Shown here: positions 7,115 to 16,584 of the stretch, in pieces
Layout: every line of letters starts with the position of its first letter
Position numbering within the stretch: the stretch's first letter is position 1
From: Pseudomonas putida
GTDB lineage: Bacteria > Pseudomonadota > Gammaproteobacteria > Pseudomonadales > Pseudomonadaceae
Reading direction: 5' to 3'
Assembly (NCBI RefSeq): GCF_026625125.1
Contig: NZ_CP113097.1
Span: 3,830,001-3,894,000 of the forward strand
DNA: 64,000 bases
The notes under the pieces: model-generated
What the model was told of the DNA's origin: nothing
Databases searched by the model: none
The model's input: only the letters and a program-made list of their open reading frames with translations
Program-made: the position numbers and the translations under genes

Positions 7115-10030
7115 ATGTCCTTGATAGTGCTACTGCTTCTGCCGTTCGTGGGCAGTTGCCTGGCAGCTGTGCTGCCGCACAACGCACGTAACGCCGAGTC
7201 CATCCTGGCTGGGCTCGTGGCCCTGGTCGGTACCGTTCAGGTAGCACTGCTATACCCCCAGGTTGCCCACGGCGGTGTAATCCGCGAAGAGTTCCTCTGG
7301 TTGCCAAGCCTGGGCCTGAACCTGGTCCTGCGCATGGACGGCTTCGCCTGGCTGTTCTCGCTGCTGGTGCTGGGCATAGGCACCCTGGTGTCGCTGTATG
7401 CGCGCTACTACATGTCGCCACAGGACCCGGTACCACGCTTCTTTGCCTTCTTTCTGGCGTTCATGGGCGCCATGCTCGGCCTGGTAATCTCAGGCAACCT
7501 GATCCAGCTGGTGTTTTTCTGGGAGCTGACCAGCCTGTTCTCGTTCCTGCTGATCGGCTACTGGCACCACCGCGCCGACGCCCGACGCGGCGCCTATATG
7601 GCGTTGATGGTGACCGGTGCCGGCGGCCTGTGCCTGTTGGTCGGCGCCTTGTTGCTCGGCCATGTGGTGGGCAGCTATGACCTGGACAAAGTGCTGGCTG
7701 CTGGTGAGACCATTCGCCAGCACGCGCTGTATCCAGTGCTGCTGCCGCTGATCCTGGTCGGCGCATTGAGCAAGAGCGCGCAGTTCCCCTTCCAGTTCTG
7801 GCTACCTCATGCCATGGCCGCACCCACCCCGGTTTCAGCTTATCTGCACTCGGCGACCATGGTGAAAGCCGGGGTGTTCTTGCTGGCACGGCTGTGGCCG
7901 GTGCTTTCGGGCACCGAAGAGTGGTTCTGGATCGTCGGCGGCGCGGGGGCCATAACCTTGCTGCTGGGTGCTTTCGCAGCGATGTTTCAGAATGATCTCA
8001 AGGGTCTGCTGGCTTATTCGACCATCAGCCACCTGGGCCTGATCACGCTGCTGTTGGGCTTGAACAGCCCGCTCGCGGCAGTGGCCGCGGTGTTTCACAT
8101 ACTCAACCATGCCACGTTCAAGGCTTCGCTGTTCATGGCCGCCGGGATCATCGACCACGAAAGCGGCACCCGCGACATCCGCCGCCTCAGCGGGCTGATC
8201 CGGCTGGTGCCGTACACCGCGACCCTGGCGATGGTGGCCAGCGCCTCGATGGCCGGCGTGCCATTGATGAACGGCTTCCTGTCCAAGGAAATGTTCTTCG
8301 CCGAAACCGTGTTCATCAGCTCCACGGCCTGGGTCGAAGCCACGCTGCCAGTGATAGCTACCCTGGCCGGCACCTTCAGCGTGGCCTACGCCTTGCGCTT
8401 CACCGTCGACGTATTCTTTGGCCCTGCCGCCCAAGACCTGCCTCACACACCTCACGAACCGCCTCGCTGGATGCGCGCACCCGTCGAACTGCTGGTTCTC
8501 ACCTGCCTGGTGGTGGGCATTTTCCCTGCCCAGTCGGTTGGCCCCTTGCTGGCCGCTGCAGCCCTTCCAGTGGTGGGTGGTACGCTGCCCGAGTACAGCC
8601 TGGCTATCTGGCACGGCTGGAATGCCCCGCTGATCATGAGCCTGGTGGCCATGAGCGGCGGTATCGTGCTCTACCTGCTGTTGCGCAAGCAGTTGCGCCG
8701 AGGGCGCTTCCCGTATCCCCCCCTGATCGAGCGGTTCAATGGCAAGCGCCTGTTCGAGCACGGCCAGGTGCACCTGATGTTACTGGCCAGGCGCATCGAG
8801 GGGCTGCTGACCACTCGCCGCCTGCAAGCGCAACTGTTCATGCTGGTGCTCGCCGCCTTCCTCGCGGGGCTCACACCCATGCTGTACAGCGGCCTGAGCT
8901 GGGGCGACCGCCCGAAAATCCCGGGGTCAGGTGTGTTCGTCGCCCTCTGGGTGATCGCTATCGCCTGCGCCATCGGCGCGGCCTACCAAGCCAAGTATCA
9001 CCGCTTGGCGGCCTTGATCATGGTCGGCGTCTGCGGCCTCATGACCTGCATCACCTTCGTCTGGTTCTCCGCACCTGACCTGGCACTGACCCAACTGGTC
9101 GTCGAGGTGGTCACCACGGTCCTGATCCTGCTTGGCCTGCGCTGGTTGCCGCGGCGTATCGAAGGTGTCTCGCCGCTGCCCGGGAGCCTCGACCGCGCCC
9201 GCATGCGGCGCCTGCGCGACCTGCTGCTGGCGATCCTGGTCGGCGGTGGCATGGCGCTGCTGTCCTACGCCATGCTGACACGACCTACGCCGAACGACAT
9301 TTCTTCGTTCTATCTGAGCCGGGCATTGCCACAAGGTGGCGGTACCAATGTGGTCAACGTGATGCTGGTTGACTTCCGCGGCTTCGACACACTGGGCGAG
9401 ATCACCGTGCTGGTGGCCGTCGCCCTGACCGTATTCGCCCTGCTGCGCCGCTTCCGCCCACCCAAGGAGAGCATGCAGTTGCCCGCTCAGCAGCGCCAGC
9501 TTGCACCTGACGTGGTCACCGACCTGATCAACCCGCGCCATGCCACCGACACAGCTTTGGGCTTCATGATGGTGCCTGCAGTGCTGGTACGGCTGCTGCT
9601 GCCGATCGCCCTGCTGATCTCGATGTACCTGTTTATGCGCGGCCACAACCAGCCTGGCGGCGGCTTTGTCGCGGGGCTGGTGATGTCGGTGGCATTCATC
9701 CTCCAGTACATGGTCGCAGGCACCCAATGGGTCGAGGCCCAGATGAGCCTGCGCCCACTGCGCTGGATGGGCACCGGGTTACTCTGTGCGACCCTGACCG
9801 GGGGCGGCGCCATGCTGCTGGGCTACCCGTTCCTGACCACCCATACCGCCCACCTGCACCTGCCAGTGCTCGGCGATGTGCACGTGGCCAGCGCGCTGTT
9901 CTTCGACGTCGGCGTGTACACCGTGGTGGTCGGTTCGACCCTGCTGATCCTCACTGCCCTGGCCCACCAGTCGGTGCGAGCCTACCGCCCGGGTAATCCG
10001 TCGAAACCCAGCCAAGCAGGAGCCGCCTGA
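7115..10030 (+). CDS. mrpA: Mrp/Sha cation-proton antiporter, fused subunit A+B
   Basis: A 971-residue membrane protein that combines MrpA and MrpB, as in group 2 (Pha/Sha type) Mrp antiporters. Residues 1-500 form the NuoL-like proton-conducting module (HSATMVKAGVF and HILNHATFKASLFM are its hallmarks), followed by the MbhD/MbhE-like domain (FVWFSAPDLALTQLVVE) and, from about 830, the MnhB domain (RGHNQPGGGFVAGL). The complex exchanges Na+ or K+ for H+ across the inner membrane and supports alkali and salt tolerance. It is the first of six genes that overlap or abut, so one transcript is near certain. The ribosome binding site is weak. Confidence 0.93.
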   Translation: MSLIVLLLLPFVGSCLAAVLPHNARNAESILAGLVALVGTVQVALLYPQVAHGGVIREEFLWLPSLGLNLVLRMDGFAWLFSLLVLGIGTLVSLYARYYMSPQDPVPRFFAFFLAFMGAMLGLVISGNLIQLVFFWELTSLFSFLLIGYWHHRADARRGAYMALMVTGAGGLCLLVGALLLGHVVGSYDLDKVLAAGETIRQHALYPVLLPLILVGALSKSAQFPFQFWLPHAMAAPTPVSAYLHSATMVKAGVFLLARLWPVLSGTEEWFWIVGGAGAITLLLGAFAAMFQNDLKGLLAYSTISHLGLITLLLGLNSPLAAVAAVFHILNHATFKASLFMAAGIIDHESGTRDIRRLSGLIRLVPYTATLAMVASASMAGVPLMNGFLSKEMFFAETVFISSTAWVEATLPVIATLAGTFSVAYALRFTVDVFFGPAAQDLPHTPHEPPRWMRAPVELLVLTCLVVGIFPAQSVGPLLAAAALPVVGGTLPEYSLAIWHGWNAPLIMSLVAMSGGIVLYLLLRKQLRRGRFPYPPLIERFNGKRLFEHGQVHLMLLARRIEGLLTTRRLQAQLFMLVLAAFLAGLTPMLYSGLSWGDRPKIPGSGVFVALWVIAIACAIGAAYQAKYHRLAALIMVGVCGLMTCITFVWFSAPDLALTQLVVEVVTTVLILLGLRWLPRRIEGVSPLPGSLDRARMRRLRDLLLAILVGGGMALLSYAMLTRPTPNDISSFYLSRALPQGGGTNVVNVMLVDFRGFDTLGEITVLVAVALTVFALLRRFRPPKESMQLPAQQRQLAPDVVTDLINPRHATDTALGFMMVPAVLVRLLLPIALLISMYLFMRGHNQPGGGFVAGLVMSVAFILQYMVAGTQWVEAQMSLRPLRWMGTGLLCATLTGGGAMLLGYPFLTTHTAHLHLPVLGDVHVASALFFDVGVYTVVVGSTLLILTALAHQSVRAYRPGNPSKPSQAGAA

Positions 10031-10374
10031 TGGAAGAAGTCATTGCAGTCGCCATCGGCGTACTGGCCGCATCGGGCGTGTGGCTCATCCTGCGCCCTCG
10101 GACCTACCAGGTGATCATGGGCCTGTGCCTGCTATCGTACGGCGTCAACCTGTTCATCTTCAGCATGGGCAGCCTGTTCATCGGCAAGGAGCCGATCATC
10201 AAGGAAGGCGTGACCCAGGACCTGCTGCACTACACCGACCCGCTGCCCCAGGCACTGGTTCTGACGGCCATCGTCATCAGCTTTGCCATGACCGCCTTGT
10301 TCCTGGTGGTGCTGCTGGCCTCTCGCGGCCTGACCGGCACCGACCATGTGGATGGCCGGGAGCGTGAAGAATGA
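10030..10374 (+). CDS. mrpC: Mrp antiporter subunit C
   Basis: A 114-residue NuoK-like subunit with three transmembrane helices. The core GLCLLSYGVNLFIF and the DPLPQALVLTAIVI motif are diagnostic of MnhC/MrpC. Its ATG shares one base with the stop codon of the fused A/B gene (TGATG), showing translational coupling. A preceding AGGAGCC provides the ribosome binding site. Confidence 0.93.
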   Translation: MEEVIAVAIGVLAASGVWLILRPRTYQVIMGLCLLSYGVNLFIFSMGSLFIGKEPIIKEGVTQDLLHYTDPLPQALVLTAIVISFAMTALFLVVLLASRGLTGTDHVDGREREE

Positions 10375-12050
10375 GCGAGATGAGCCGACTGATCATCGCC
10401 CCCATTCTGCTGCCGCTGCTGACCGCCGCAGTGATGCTGATACTGGGCGACAAGCACCGCCTGCTCAAGGCCCGCCTCAACCTGCTGTCGACCTTCAGCG
10501 GGCTGATCATCGCCGTCAGCTTGCTGTTGTGGGTGCGCGTCCAGGGCCAGGCGGAATCGATTGGCGTGTATCTGCCGGGCAACTGGCCCGCGCCTTTTGG
10601 CATCGTGCTGGTGGTTGACCACCTTTCGGCGCTGATGCTGACGTTGACCGGGGTCATCGGTATCAGCGCCCTGCTGTTCGCTCGCGCCCGCTGGGACAGC
10701 GCCGGCGCCAGCTTCCACGCACTGTTCCAGATCCAGTTGATGGGCCTGTATGGCGCCTTCCTGACCGCCGACCTGTTCAACCTTTTCGTCTTTTTCGAAG
10801 TGCTGCTCGCGGCCTCTTATGGCCTGCTGCTGCACGGTTCGGGACGAGCGCGGGTGCGCGCCGGCCTGCATTACATCGCCATTAACCTGTTCGCCTCTTC
10901 GCTGTTTCTGATTGGCGCCGCGATGCTTTACGGTGTGACCGGCACCCTGAACATGGCCGACCTCGCGCTGAAAGTACCGTTGGTGCCCGAGGCCGACCGT
11001 GGTTTGCTGCACGCGGGCGCGGCAATCCTGGCCGTAGCCTTCCTGGCGAAGGCCGGCATCTGGCCGCTGAATTTCTGGCTGGTATCGGCGTATGCCTCGG
11101 CCAGCGCACCCGTCGCCGCATTGTTCGCCATCATGACCAAGGTCGGCTTGTACGCTGTATTGCGGCTCTGGTCCCTGTTGTTCTCGGGCCAGGCCGGTGC
11201 ATCGGCGCATTTCGGTGGGCAATGGCTGATCTACGGGGGCTTGGTCACCCTTGCCATCGCAGCCGTATCGATCCTTGCCGCACAGCGACTGGAGCGCATG
11301 GCGGCACTGAGCATACTGGTTTCGGCAGGCACCCTGCTGGGCGCGATCGGCTTCGCCCAGCCGGCCCTGACGGGTGCGGCCCTGTTCTATCTGGTCAACT
11401 CAACGTTGGCACTGGGTGCCCTGTTCCTGCTCGCCGAACTGGTGGAACGCTCTCGCTCGGCCAACGAGCCCCCGCTGGAAGACGAAGAAGGCAGCATGCC
11501 CTCGCCACTGGAATCACTGCACCCGCCCAAAGGGATCAACCTCGACGATGAGCAGAAGGCCGTGATCGGCCAGATCATTCCCTGGACCATGGCGTTCCTG
11601 GGCCTGAGCTTCATTGCCTGCGCCTTGCTGATCATCGGCATGCCACCGCTGTCTGGCTTCGTCGGCAAACTCAACTTGATCAGTGCGCTGTTCAACCCAC
11701 TGGGGTTGGGGGTGCCGAACGAACGCCCGCTGTCCGCAGCCGGCTGGGCGCTGGTAGTTCTGCTCGTCCTGTCTGGCATGGCCTCGCTGATCGCTTTCGG
11801 CCGCGTGGGCATCCAGCGCTTCTGGAAGCCTGAAGAGCGCCCCTCTCCAGTACTGCGGCGCTATGAATGCCTGCCGATCGTGATTTTGCTGGGCCTGTGC
11901 ATCATGCTCAGTTTCCGGGCCGAGCCCCTGCTACGATACACCCAGGACACGGCTGCCAGCCTGCAGGCCCCTGACACCTACATCAAGGCCGTGATGGCCG
12001 CGCAGCCGATACCCGGCCCGACCACGCTCGACGCACAGGTGCAGCCATGA
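10371..12050 (+). CDS. mrpD: Mrp antiporter subunit D
   Basis: A 559-residue NuoN/NuoM-like proton-translocating subunit with about 14 membrane helices. The conserved segments NLFVFFEVLLAASYGLL and FLAKAGIWPLNFWL identify it, with the membrane lysine in the latter. A polar insertion rich in Glu and Ser near residues 360-400 is cytoplasmic or periplasmic. Overlaps the end of subunit C by 4 bases (ATGA). Confidence 0.93.
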   Translation: MSEMSRLIIAPILLPLLTAAVMLILGDKHRLLKARLNLLSTFSGLIIAVSLLLWVRVQGQAESIGVYLPGNWPAPFGIVLVVDHLSALMLTLTGVIGISALLFARARWDSAGASFHALFQIQLMGLYGAFLTADLFNLFVFFEVLLAASYGLLLHGSGRARVRAGLHYIAINLFASSLFLIGAAMLYGVTGTLNMADLALKVPLVPEADRGLLHAGAAILAVAFLAKAGIWPLNFWLVSAYASASAPVAALFAIMTKVGLYAVLRLWSLLFSGQAGASAHFGGQWLIYGGLVTLAIAAVSILAAQRLERMAALSILVSAGTLLGAIGFAQPALTGAALFYLVNSTLALGALFLLAELVERSRSANEPPLEDEEGSMPSPLESLHPPKGINLDDEQKAVIGQIIPWTMAFLGLSFIACALLIIGMPPLSGFVGKLNLISALFNPLGLGVPNERPLSAAGWALVVLLVLSGMASLIAFGRVGIQRFWKPEERPSPVLRRYECLPIVILLGLCIMLSFRAEPLLRYTQDTAASLQAPDTYIKAVMAAQPIPGPTTLDAQVQP

Positions 12051-12535
12051 GCCGACTTTTCCCCGCACCGCTGCTGTCTGTCGCGCTGTTCGTACTGTGG
12101 CTGCTGCTGAACCTCTCGCTAAGCCCGGGCAACCTGCTGCTCGCCGCCGCGCTTGGCATTCTGGCGCCGCTGCTGATGGCGCCACTGCGCCCCCAGCACG
12201 CCCGCGTGCGCAGGCCGCTGATGGTCGTAAAGCTGCTGGGCCGCGTGGGCATCGACGTCATCCAGTCCAACCTGCAAGTCGCCTTCAGCGTTTTGCGCGC
12301 CGGGCAACACCCGCCTCGCTCAGCCTTTGTCCATATCCCACTGGACCTGCGCGATGCCCACGGCCTGGCAGCACTGTCGATGATCACCACCGTAGTGCCC
12401 GGTACCGTCTGGTCAGAGCTGGCACTGGACCGTAGCGTCCTGCTGCTGCACGTGTTCGACCTCAAGGATGAAAACGCCTTCATCGAGCACTTCAAACACG
12501 CCTACGAACGACCGCTGATGGAGATTTTCCAATGA
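12047..12535 (+). CDS. mrpE: Mrp antiporter subunit E
   Basis: A 162-residue MnhE/MrpE subunit. Two or three N-terminal helices are followed by a soluble C-terminal part with SMITTVVPGTVWSEL and LLLHVFDL, typical for the family. Required for assembly of the Mrp complex. Overlaps its neighbours by 4 bases on each side. Confidence 0.92.
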   Translation: MSRLFPAPLLSVALFVLWLLLNLSLSPGNLLLAAALGILAPLLMAPLRPQHARVRRPLMVVKLLGRVGIDVIQSNLQVAFSVLRAGQHPPRSAFVHIPLDLRDAHGLAALSMITTVVPGTVWSELALDRSVLLLHVFDLKDENAFIEHFKHAYERPLMEIFQ

Positions 12536-12810
12536 CAGGCCTGCTAGCCTACGCAGTGCTCGCCAGCTTGTTCATCTTTGCCCTGGCCATGGGCCTGACG
12601 CTGATCCGGCTGTTTCGCGGCCCCTCCGCCCAGGACCGGGTACTGGCACTGGACTACCTGTACATCCTGGGCATGCTCATGATGCTGGTACTGGGGATCC
12701 GCTATGCCAGCGATACCTACTTTGAGGGTGCGCTATTGATTGCACTGTTCGGCTTTGTCGGCTCGTTTGCCTTGGCCAAGTTCCTGCTGCGTGGCGAGGT
12801 AATAGAATGA
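12532..12810 (+). CDS. mrpF: Mrp antiporter subunit F
   Basis: A 92-residue subunit with three membrane helices and the MnhF/MrpF signature LIRLFRGPSAQDRVLALD. The final helix ends in FALAKFLLRGEVIE. Overlaps subunits E and G by 4 bases. Confidence 0.92.
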   Translation: MTGLLAYAVLASLFIFALAMGLTLIRLFRGPSAQDRVLALDYLYILGMLMMLVLGIRYASDTYFEGALLIALFGFVGSFALAKFLLRGEVIE

Positions 12811-13172
12811 CCGAGGTTCTTGAATTACCGCTCTGGCTCGAGCTCGTTACCGCCGCCCTGCTGCTGCTCGGCAGCCTGTTCGCGCTGATCGGGGCCATTG
12901 GCCTGCTGCGCCTCAAGGATTATTTCCAGCGCATGCACCCGCCAGCCCTGGCCTCGACCATCGGAGCCTGGTGCGTTGCCTTGGCTTCGATCATCTACTT
13001 TTCATGGCTCAAGCAAGGCCCGGTACTGCACGCCTGGTTGATCCCTGTTCTACTGTCGATCACCGTACCGGTCACTACCCTGCTACTGGCCAGGGCGGCG
13101 CTGTTTCGCAAACGCATGGCCGGGGAAGCGGTACCCGAAGAAGTCAGTAACAGCCAGGAGGGTGGCAATTGA
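12807..13172 (+). CDS. mrpG: Mrp antiporter subunit G
   Basis: A 121-residue MnhG/MrpG subunit with three membrane helices. GAIGLLRLKDYFQRMHPPA is the family motif. It is the last gene of the operon; the next two genes face it on the other strand. Confidence 0.92.
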   Translation: MTEVLELPLWLELVTAALLLLGSLFALIGAIGLLRLKDYFQRMHPPALASTIGAWCVALASIIYFSWLKQGPVLHAWLIPVLLSITVPVTTLLLARAALFRKRMAGEAVPEEVSNSQEGGN

Positions 13173-13184
13173 GGTGCGGCAGGC

Positions 13185-13397
13185 TCATTGCTGGCTGATC
13201 CGCTGCAACTCTCGCCGCACCATCGCGACGTAGGGAGGTGGGCCTAATTGATAGAGCTGGGCCGCCACCCAGGTCAACCAGGCCCCCTTCATCTCATCGC
13301 GTCGCGCCAGCAAACGTTCTGCCTGTGCCAAGGCCATGGCCTGATGTTGTCGATGGAACGCGGCACGGCCGCCATCCGCCTCTTGCGCCTCGTTCAT
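13185..13397 (-). CDS. small conserved hypothetical protein
   Basis: A 70-residue, mostly helical protein rich in Gln, Ala and Arg, without signal or membrane segment. No function recognised. Its ATG overlaps the TGA of the upstream 168-residue gene by 4 bases, so the two form an operon. Real-gene status rests on this overlap and on codon usage. Confidence 0.65.
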   Translation of the reverse strand: MNEAQEADGGRAAFHRQHQAMALAQAERLLARRDEMKGAWLTWVAAQLYQLGPPPYVAMVRRELQRISQQ

Positions 13398-13900
13398 TCA
13401 CTCGCCTTGAACGTGGTCAATTCACCCTTGCGCCATTTGGCGACCTTACCGGTCACGGCCTTGAGCAGCTTGCCCAAGCCCTCCTGGACTTGCTGTTGAG
13501 CCGCGAACACCAGCATTACGCCTTGGCCTTCACGAAACACGATACCTTCACCTTGCGGCACCGAGACAAAGGCATAGTCCCCGACACCATAGACGTTCAG
13601 TTTGATCTCGCGAAAGCGCATTTCCAACTTGCCGCCTTCACGACTGGGCAATACGGCAGCACGAAAGTGATCCCCCACCTTCAATTCCAAACGCTGCTTG
13701 TCATCGACTACCAACGCACTCTCGGTGTCGATTTCGGCCATATAGAGGCCTTCGGGACTTTGCTCGGTGACATAAACGAAACGGCCCTGAAACAGCTTGG
13801 CCAACTTACCGCGCAAATCGCCAAGGGCGAACAGAGCGTGGGTATCCAGAGTACTGACTGCCAATGAAGTAATCCTCAAATCGGTAACATCCGCCCCCAC
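13394..13900 (-). CDS. conserved hypothetical protein, beta-rich
   Basis: A protein of up to 168 residues with no recognised family. The middle (residues 40-135) is predicted beta-rich with alternating hydrophobic residues, and the C-terminal third is helical and basic. No signal peptide or membrane segment. The first codons are uncertain: internal starts a few residues in are possible. Coupled to the downstream 70-residue gene. Confidence 0.65.
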   Translation of the reverse strand: MGADVTDLRITSLAVSTLDTHALFALGDLRGKLAKLFQGRFVYVTEQSPEGLYMAEIDTESALVVDDKQRLELKVGDHFRAAVLPSREGGKLEMRFREIKLNVYGVGDYAFVSVPQGEGIVFREGQGVMLVFAAQQQVQEGLGKLLKAVTGKVAKWRKGELTTFKASE

Positions 13901-14171
13901 TCACCATCGGTGAGGCACGGCCCTTTCATTTCGATAGGCGAAAAGAGTAATGAAGCGATGTGCATAACGTCTGTGCCTTCTGGCTATAGAGCATGGAGGA
14001 ATCTTTACTCCTGCTTGCCAGACTTCGCCCAAAGGACGGGTTTAGGCACATTCCCCAACCGGGAAGCGTAATGTCTTACAACTATTCCGTCAGAAAAGAT
14101 GCGATAGATAACGCCAGGCCCTTCGGCAGAACGGGCTCTGCAATCCATCAGCGCATTACTGGGAAGGAAAT

Positions 14172-14357
14172 ATGCACGAAAACACAGAAACACGTCGAGA
14201 GGCAAAGCGCATTTATTCTCGCCTCACACCGCGTTACGTCGTGATACCTGCCGGCATCGAGTTCTTCCACGTCACCGAAAGCGCTACCGGTAGAGTAAAG
14301 GGGTTTCGACGTCGCCACCATGATGCCTGCGAGCTGGCCCGTAGCCTCGAAAACTGA
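14172..14357 (+). CDS. small conserved hypothetical protein
   Basis: A 61-residue basic protein (MHENTETRREAKRIYSRL at the N-terminus) with a short beta-rich middle. A strong ribosome binding site (GGAAGGA) precedes the ATG. No function recognised. The 271 bases upstream (13,901-14,171) show no convincing gene. Confidence 0.55.
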   Translation: MHENTETRREAKRIYSRLTPRYVVIPAGIEFFHVTESATGRVKGFRRRHHDACELARSLEN

Positions 14358-14364
14358 ACCACAG

Positions 14365-14562
14365 TCAGGCGGCTCGGCCCTTCTCGAGCTGTTCCAGCCA
14401 GGCCACCTGACACACCCGCGCCTCATCACGTGTCGCAAACGCAGGGCCCCGACGTTCACCGTCCACCAGAACCACCCAGCAGACTCGGCGGCCCAATACC
14501 TGCAAGGCAGCGGGCACACCTGAGCCAATCATCACGGCTACATCGACTCGGCTATTCATCAT
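14365..14562 (-). CDS. small conserved hypothetical protein
   Basis: A 65-residue protein whose middle (CWVVLVDGERRGPAFATRDEA) looks like a small beta-strand domain followed by a helix, as in several unstudied Pseudomonas proteins. GGAGGGA lies directly upstream of two adjacent ATG codons; the second gives better spacing. Convergent with the 61-residue gene. Function unknown. Confidence 0.6.
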   Translation of the reverse strand: MMNSRVDVAVMIGSGVPAALQVLGRRVCWVVLVDGERRGPAFATRDEARVCQVAWLEQLEKGRAA

Positions 14563-14694
14563 TCCCTCCGGAATTTACTTAGCTACCTAACGATACAGCC
14601 ATGGTACGCCCGACACCCGGCCGAAAAAAGCCAACATTGGTATAGCACTATTGCGTCAGCAGCAACGAATCAGCCCGTACCCGCCAGCAAACGC

Positions 14695-14723
14695 AAAAAG
14701 CCCCAAGGATTGCTCCGTGGGGC
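14695..14723 (-). terminator. terminator of the dksA-like gene
   Basis: On the minus strand a GGCCCCACGG / CCTTGGGGC-type stem is followed by CTTTTTG. It lies 19 bases beyond the stop of the DksA-like gene. Confidence 0.75.
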
Positions 14724-14741
14724 CTGGCACACAACGCTCGG

Positions 14742-15146
14742 TCAGATCTGGCGCTGGTGGCGATCGAGCTGCTCGTGGCGCTCCTGGGCTTCGATGCAGT
14801 ACTTGGTGGTCGGGCTGATCAGCAGACGCTGCAGGCCGATCGGTTCACCACTGTCATCGCACCAGCCGAAGCTTTCGTCAGCGATACGGCCCAAGGCCAT
14901 TTCCAGCTGCGGCAGCAAACGCTGATCACGTTCGATGGCATTTACCAACCAGTGACGCTCTTCTTCGACCGAGGCCACGTCGGCAGGATCCGACGGGGTA
15001 TCCAGGCTTTCGATGGTGGCACGGCTCAGCTCGATGCGTTCATGGGTTTCTACTTTCATCGCCTGCAGCAGGCCAGTGAAGAAGGCCAGCTGATCAGCGT
15101 TCATGTAGTCATCGGCCGACATGGCCAGCAACTGTTCCTTGGTCAT
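14742..15146 (-). CDS. DksA2-like RNA polymerase-binding protein
   Basis: A 134-residue TraR/DksA family protein. These factors enter the RNA polymerase secondary channel and act with ppGpp on promoter choice. The coiled coil spans about residues 20-95. Instead of the usual four-cysteine zinc site, it reads GWCDDSG and YCIEAQ, so only two of the four Cys remain, as in the zinc-independent DksA2 of P. aeruginosa. The C-terminal GEPIGLQRLL segment is preserved. The frame is open upstream to 15,212, but MTKEQLL with an upstream AGAGAAA is the natural start. Likely important under zinc limitation (inference from DksA2). Confidence 0.85.
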   Translation of the reverse strand: MTKEQLLAMSADDYMNADQLAFFTGLLQAMKVETHERIELSRATIESLDTPSDPADVASVEEERHWLVNAIERDQRLLPQLEMALGRIADESFGWCDDSGEPIGLQRLLISPTTKYCIEAQERHEQLDRHQRQI

Positions 15147-15212
15147 CGATTTCTCTATGAAAAAATGTGCATTTGGGCGATTCGGGTGTCGCCAACGCCT
15201 CGGCATTGGCAA

Positions 15213-15797
15213 CAGAATTCTTCAAGCGCCAATCGGCACTCTTTTGCAGGGGGCGGCAGTCTAAGGCCCCACGTCGCGAGGGGCAACACCAATCACGGGG
15301 TAATTGACCGAAATGACATGGTTTACGCCTGACGGCATCAAGTTGCCCCCGGACGATGTCACTGGCAGTACATCTTTAAAGCCAAGGCAGATAACCAACC
15401 CGGGCGGTTTCATGGCCCCCGCCCCTAGACAGCAAGAAGCAGCCTGGCCCTGATGCAAGGCACCAAGGCCAACACTTATCTGCCAATGGAGATCGAAAAG
15501 ATACTGCTGCTGCACCGCGAAGGCCTTGACCACCACCGCGCAGCCATCGAACTGCGCTTGACCCGTGCCAACCAGACGGACGAGTGCGTTCACGATGCCG
15601 ATGCGGCACTGAACATCAAGGCAATCGAAGACCTGTCGGCAACGCTGACAACGCAGGCGGTGGAGCAGAGAACGCAGGCGGGCATGAGACCGAAGTGCAT
15701 CGCAGCCCGATCGACCTGGCTGCGGCAAAGCGGTACTTCTTCAACCATCAGGCCTGATCATAGGCAGGGGCAGTTTCGCTGCCCCTGCTGGTGCAGC
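15213..15797. other. 585-base gap with unresolved coding potential
   Basis: No gene could be assigned with confidence. A plus-strand frame from 15,453 has GC-rich third positions and a protein-like start (MQGTKANTYLPMEIEK), but it runs without a stop into the antisense of the enoyl-CoA hydratase gene. A second plus frame ends at about 15,755 with a plausible C-terminus (KRYFFNHQA). A frameshifted or decayed small gene would explain both. A minus-strand frame (15,261-15,728) has the composition of an antisense shadow. Confidence 0.35.
15764..15788 (-). terminator. hairpin after the beta-oxidation operon
   Basis: A perfect 10-bp stem GCAGGGGCAG / CTGCCCCTGC with a 5-base loop lies ten bases after the stop of the enoyl-CoA hydratase gene. 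There is no clear T-run, so it may act as an mRNA-stabilising hairpin or a weak terminator. Confidence 0.55.
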
Positions 15798-16571
15798 TCA
15801 GCAGTCCTTGAACTGAGCCTCACGCTTGGCAATGAACGCCGCCATCCCTTCCTTCTGGTCTTCAGTGGCAAATGCGGCATGAAACACACGGCGCTCGAAA
15901 CGCACACCTTCGCTCAGCGTGACTTCAAAGGCCCGGTTGACGCTTTCCTTGACCATCATGCTCACCGGGATCGACTTGCCAGCAATGGTTGCAGCCACCT
16001 TCAATGCCTCCTGCACCAGTTCGGCCTGTGGCACCACGCGCGCAACCAGGCCTGCCCGCTCCGCCTCCTCAGCCCCCATCAGGCGCCCCGTCAGACACAG
16101 CTCCATGGCCTTGGCCTTGCCCACGGCACGGGTCAGGCGCTGGGTACCGCCCATGCCCGGCAGTACGCCCAGGTTGATTTCCGGCTGCCCGAACTTTGCA
16201 TTGTCGCCAGCCAGGATGAAGTCGCACATCATCGCCAGCTCACAACCACCGCCCAACGCAAAACCCGACACCGCAGCGATAATCGGCTTGCGGCGGTTGG
16301 CAATGCGGTCGGCATCGCTGAACAGGTCATCGACGTAGATCTGCGGGTATTTGAGCTCGGCCATTTCCTTGATATCGGCGCCGGCGGCAAAGGCTTTGGC
16401 CGACCCCGTCAGCACCACGCAGCCGATATTCGGGTCACGCTCGAGCTGGTCCAGGGCCTGGTTGATCTCACTGACGATCTGCGCGTTGAGCGCATTGAGC
16501 GCCTGGGGCCGGTTAAGGGTAATCAGGCCGACCTTACCGTGAATATCCAACAGGATGGTTTCGAATGCCAT
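15798..16571 (-). CDS. fadB1x: enoyl-CoA hydratase
   Basis: A 257-residue crotonase-fold enzyme that hydrates 2-enoyl-CoA to 3-hydroxyacyl-CoA. The oxyanion-hole motif and the two acidic residues are in [28 protein letters not shown] and [17 protein letters not shown]. The frame is open upstream, but that part overlaps the acyl-CoA dehydrogenase gene; MAFETILL at 16,571 is the family start, with a nearby AAGGAG. It is the last gene of a five-gene minus-strand operon encoding a complete beta-oxidation cycle. Confidence 0.93.
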   Translation of the reverse strand: MAFETILLDIHGKVGLITLNRPQALNALNAQIVSEINQALDQLERDPNIGCVVLTGSAKAFAAGADIKEMAELKYPQIYVDDLFSDADRIANRRKPIIAAVSGFALGGGCELAMMCDFILAGDNAKFGQPEINLGVLPGMGGTQRLTRAVGKAKAMELCLTGRLMGAEEAERAGLVARVVPQAELVQEALKVAATIAGKSIPVSMMVKESVNRAFEVTLSEGVRFERRVFHAAFATEDQKEGMAAFIAKREAQFKDC

Positions 16572-16584
16572 GCAGACTGCTCCT

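Noticed and set aside
7461..9813. Several long minus-strand open frames across the Mrp operon (for example 7,835-8,773 and 8,927-9,727)
   Set aside because: Their His-, Gln- and Arg-rich composition is that of antisense shadows of GC3-rich membrane-protein genes; the plus-strand genes are certain.
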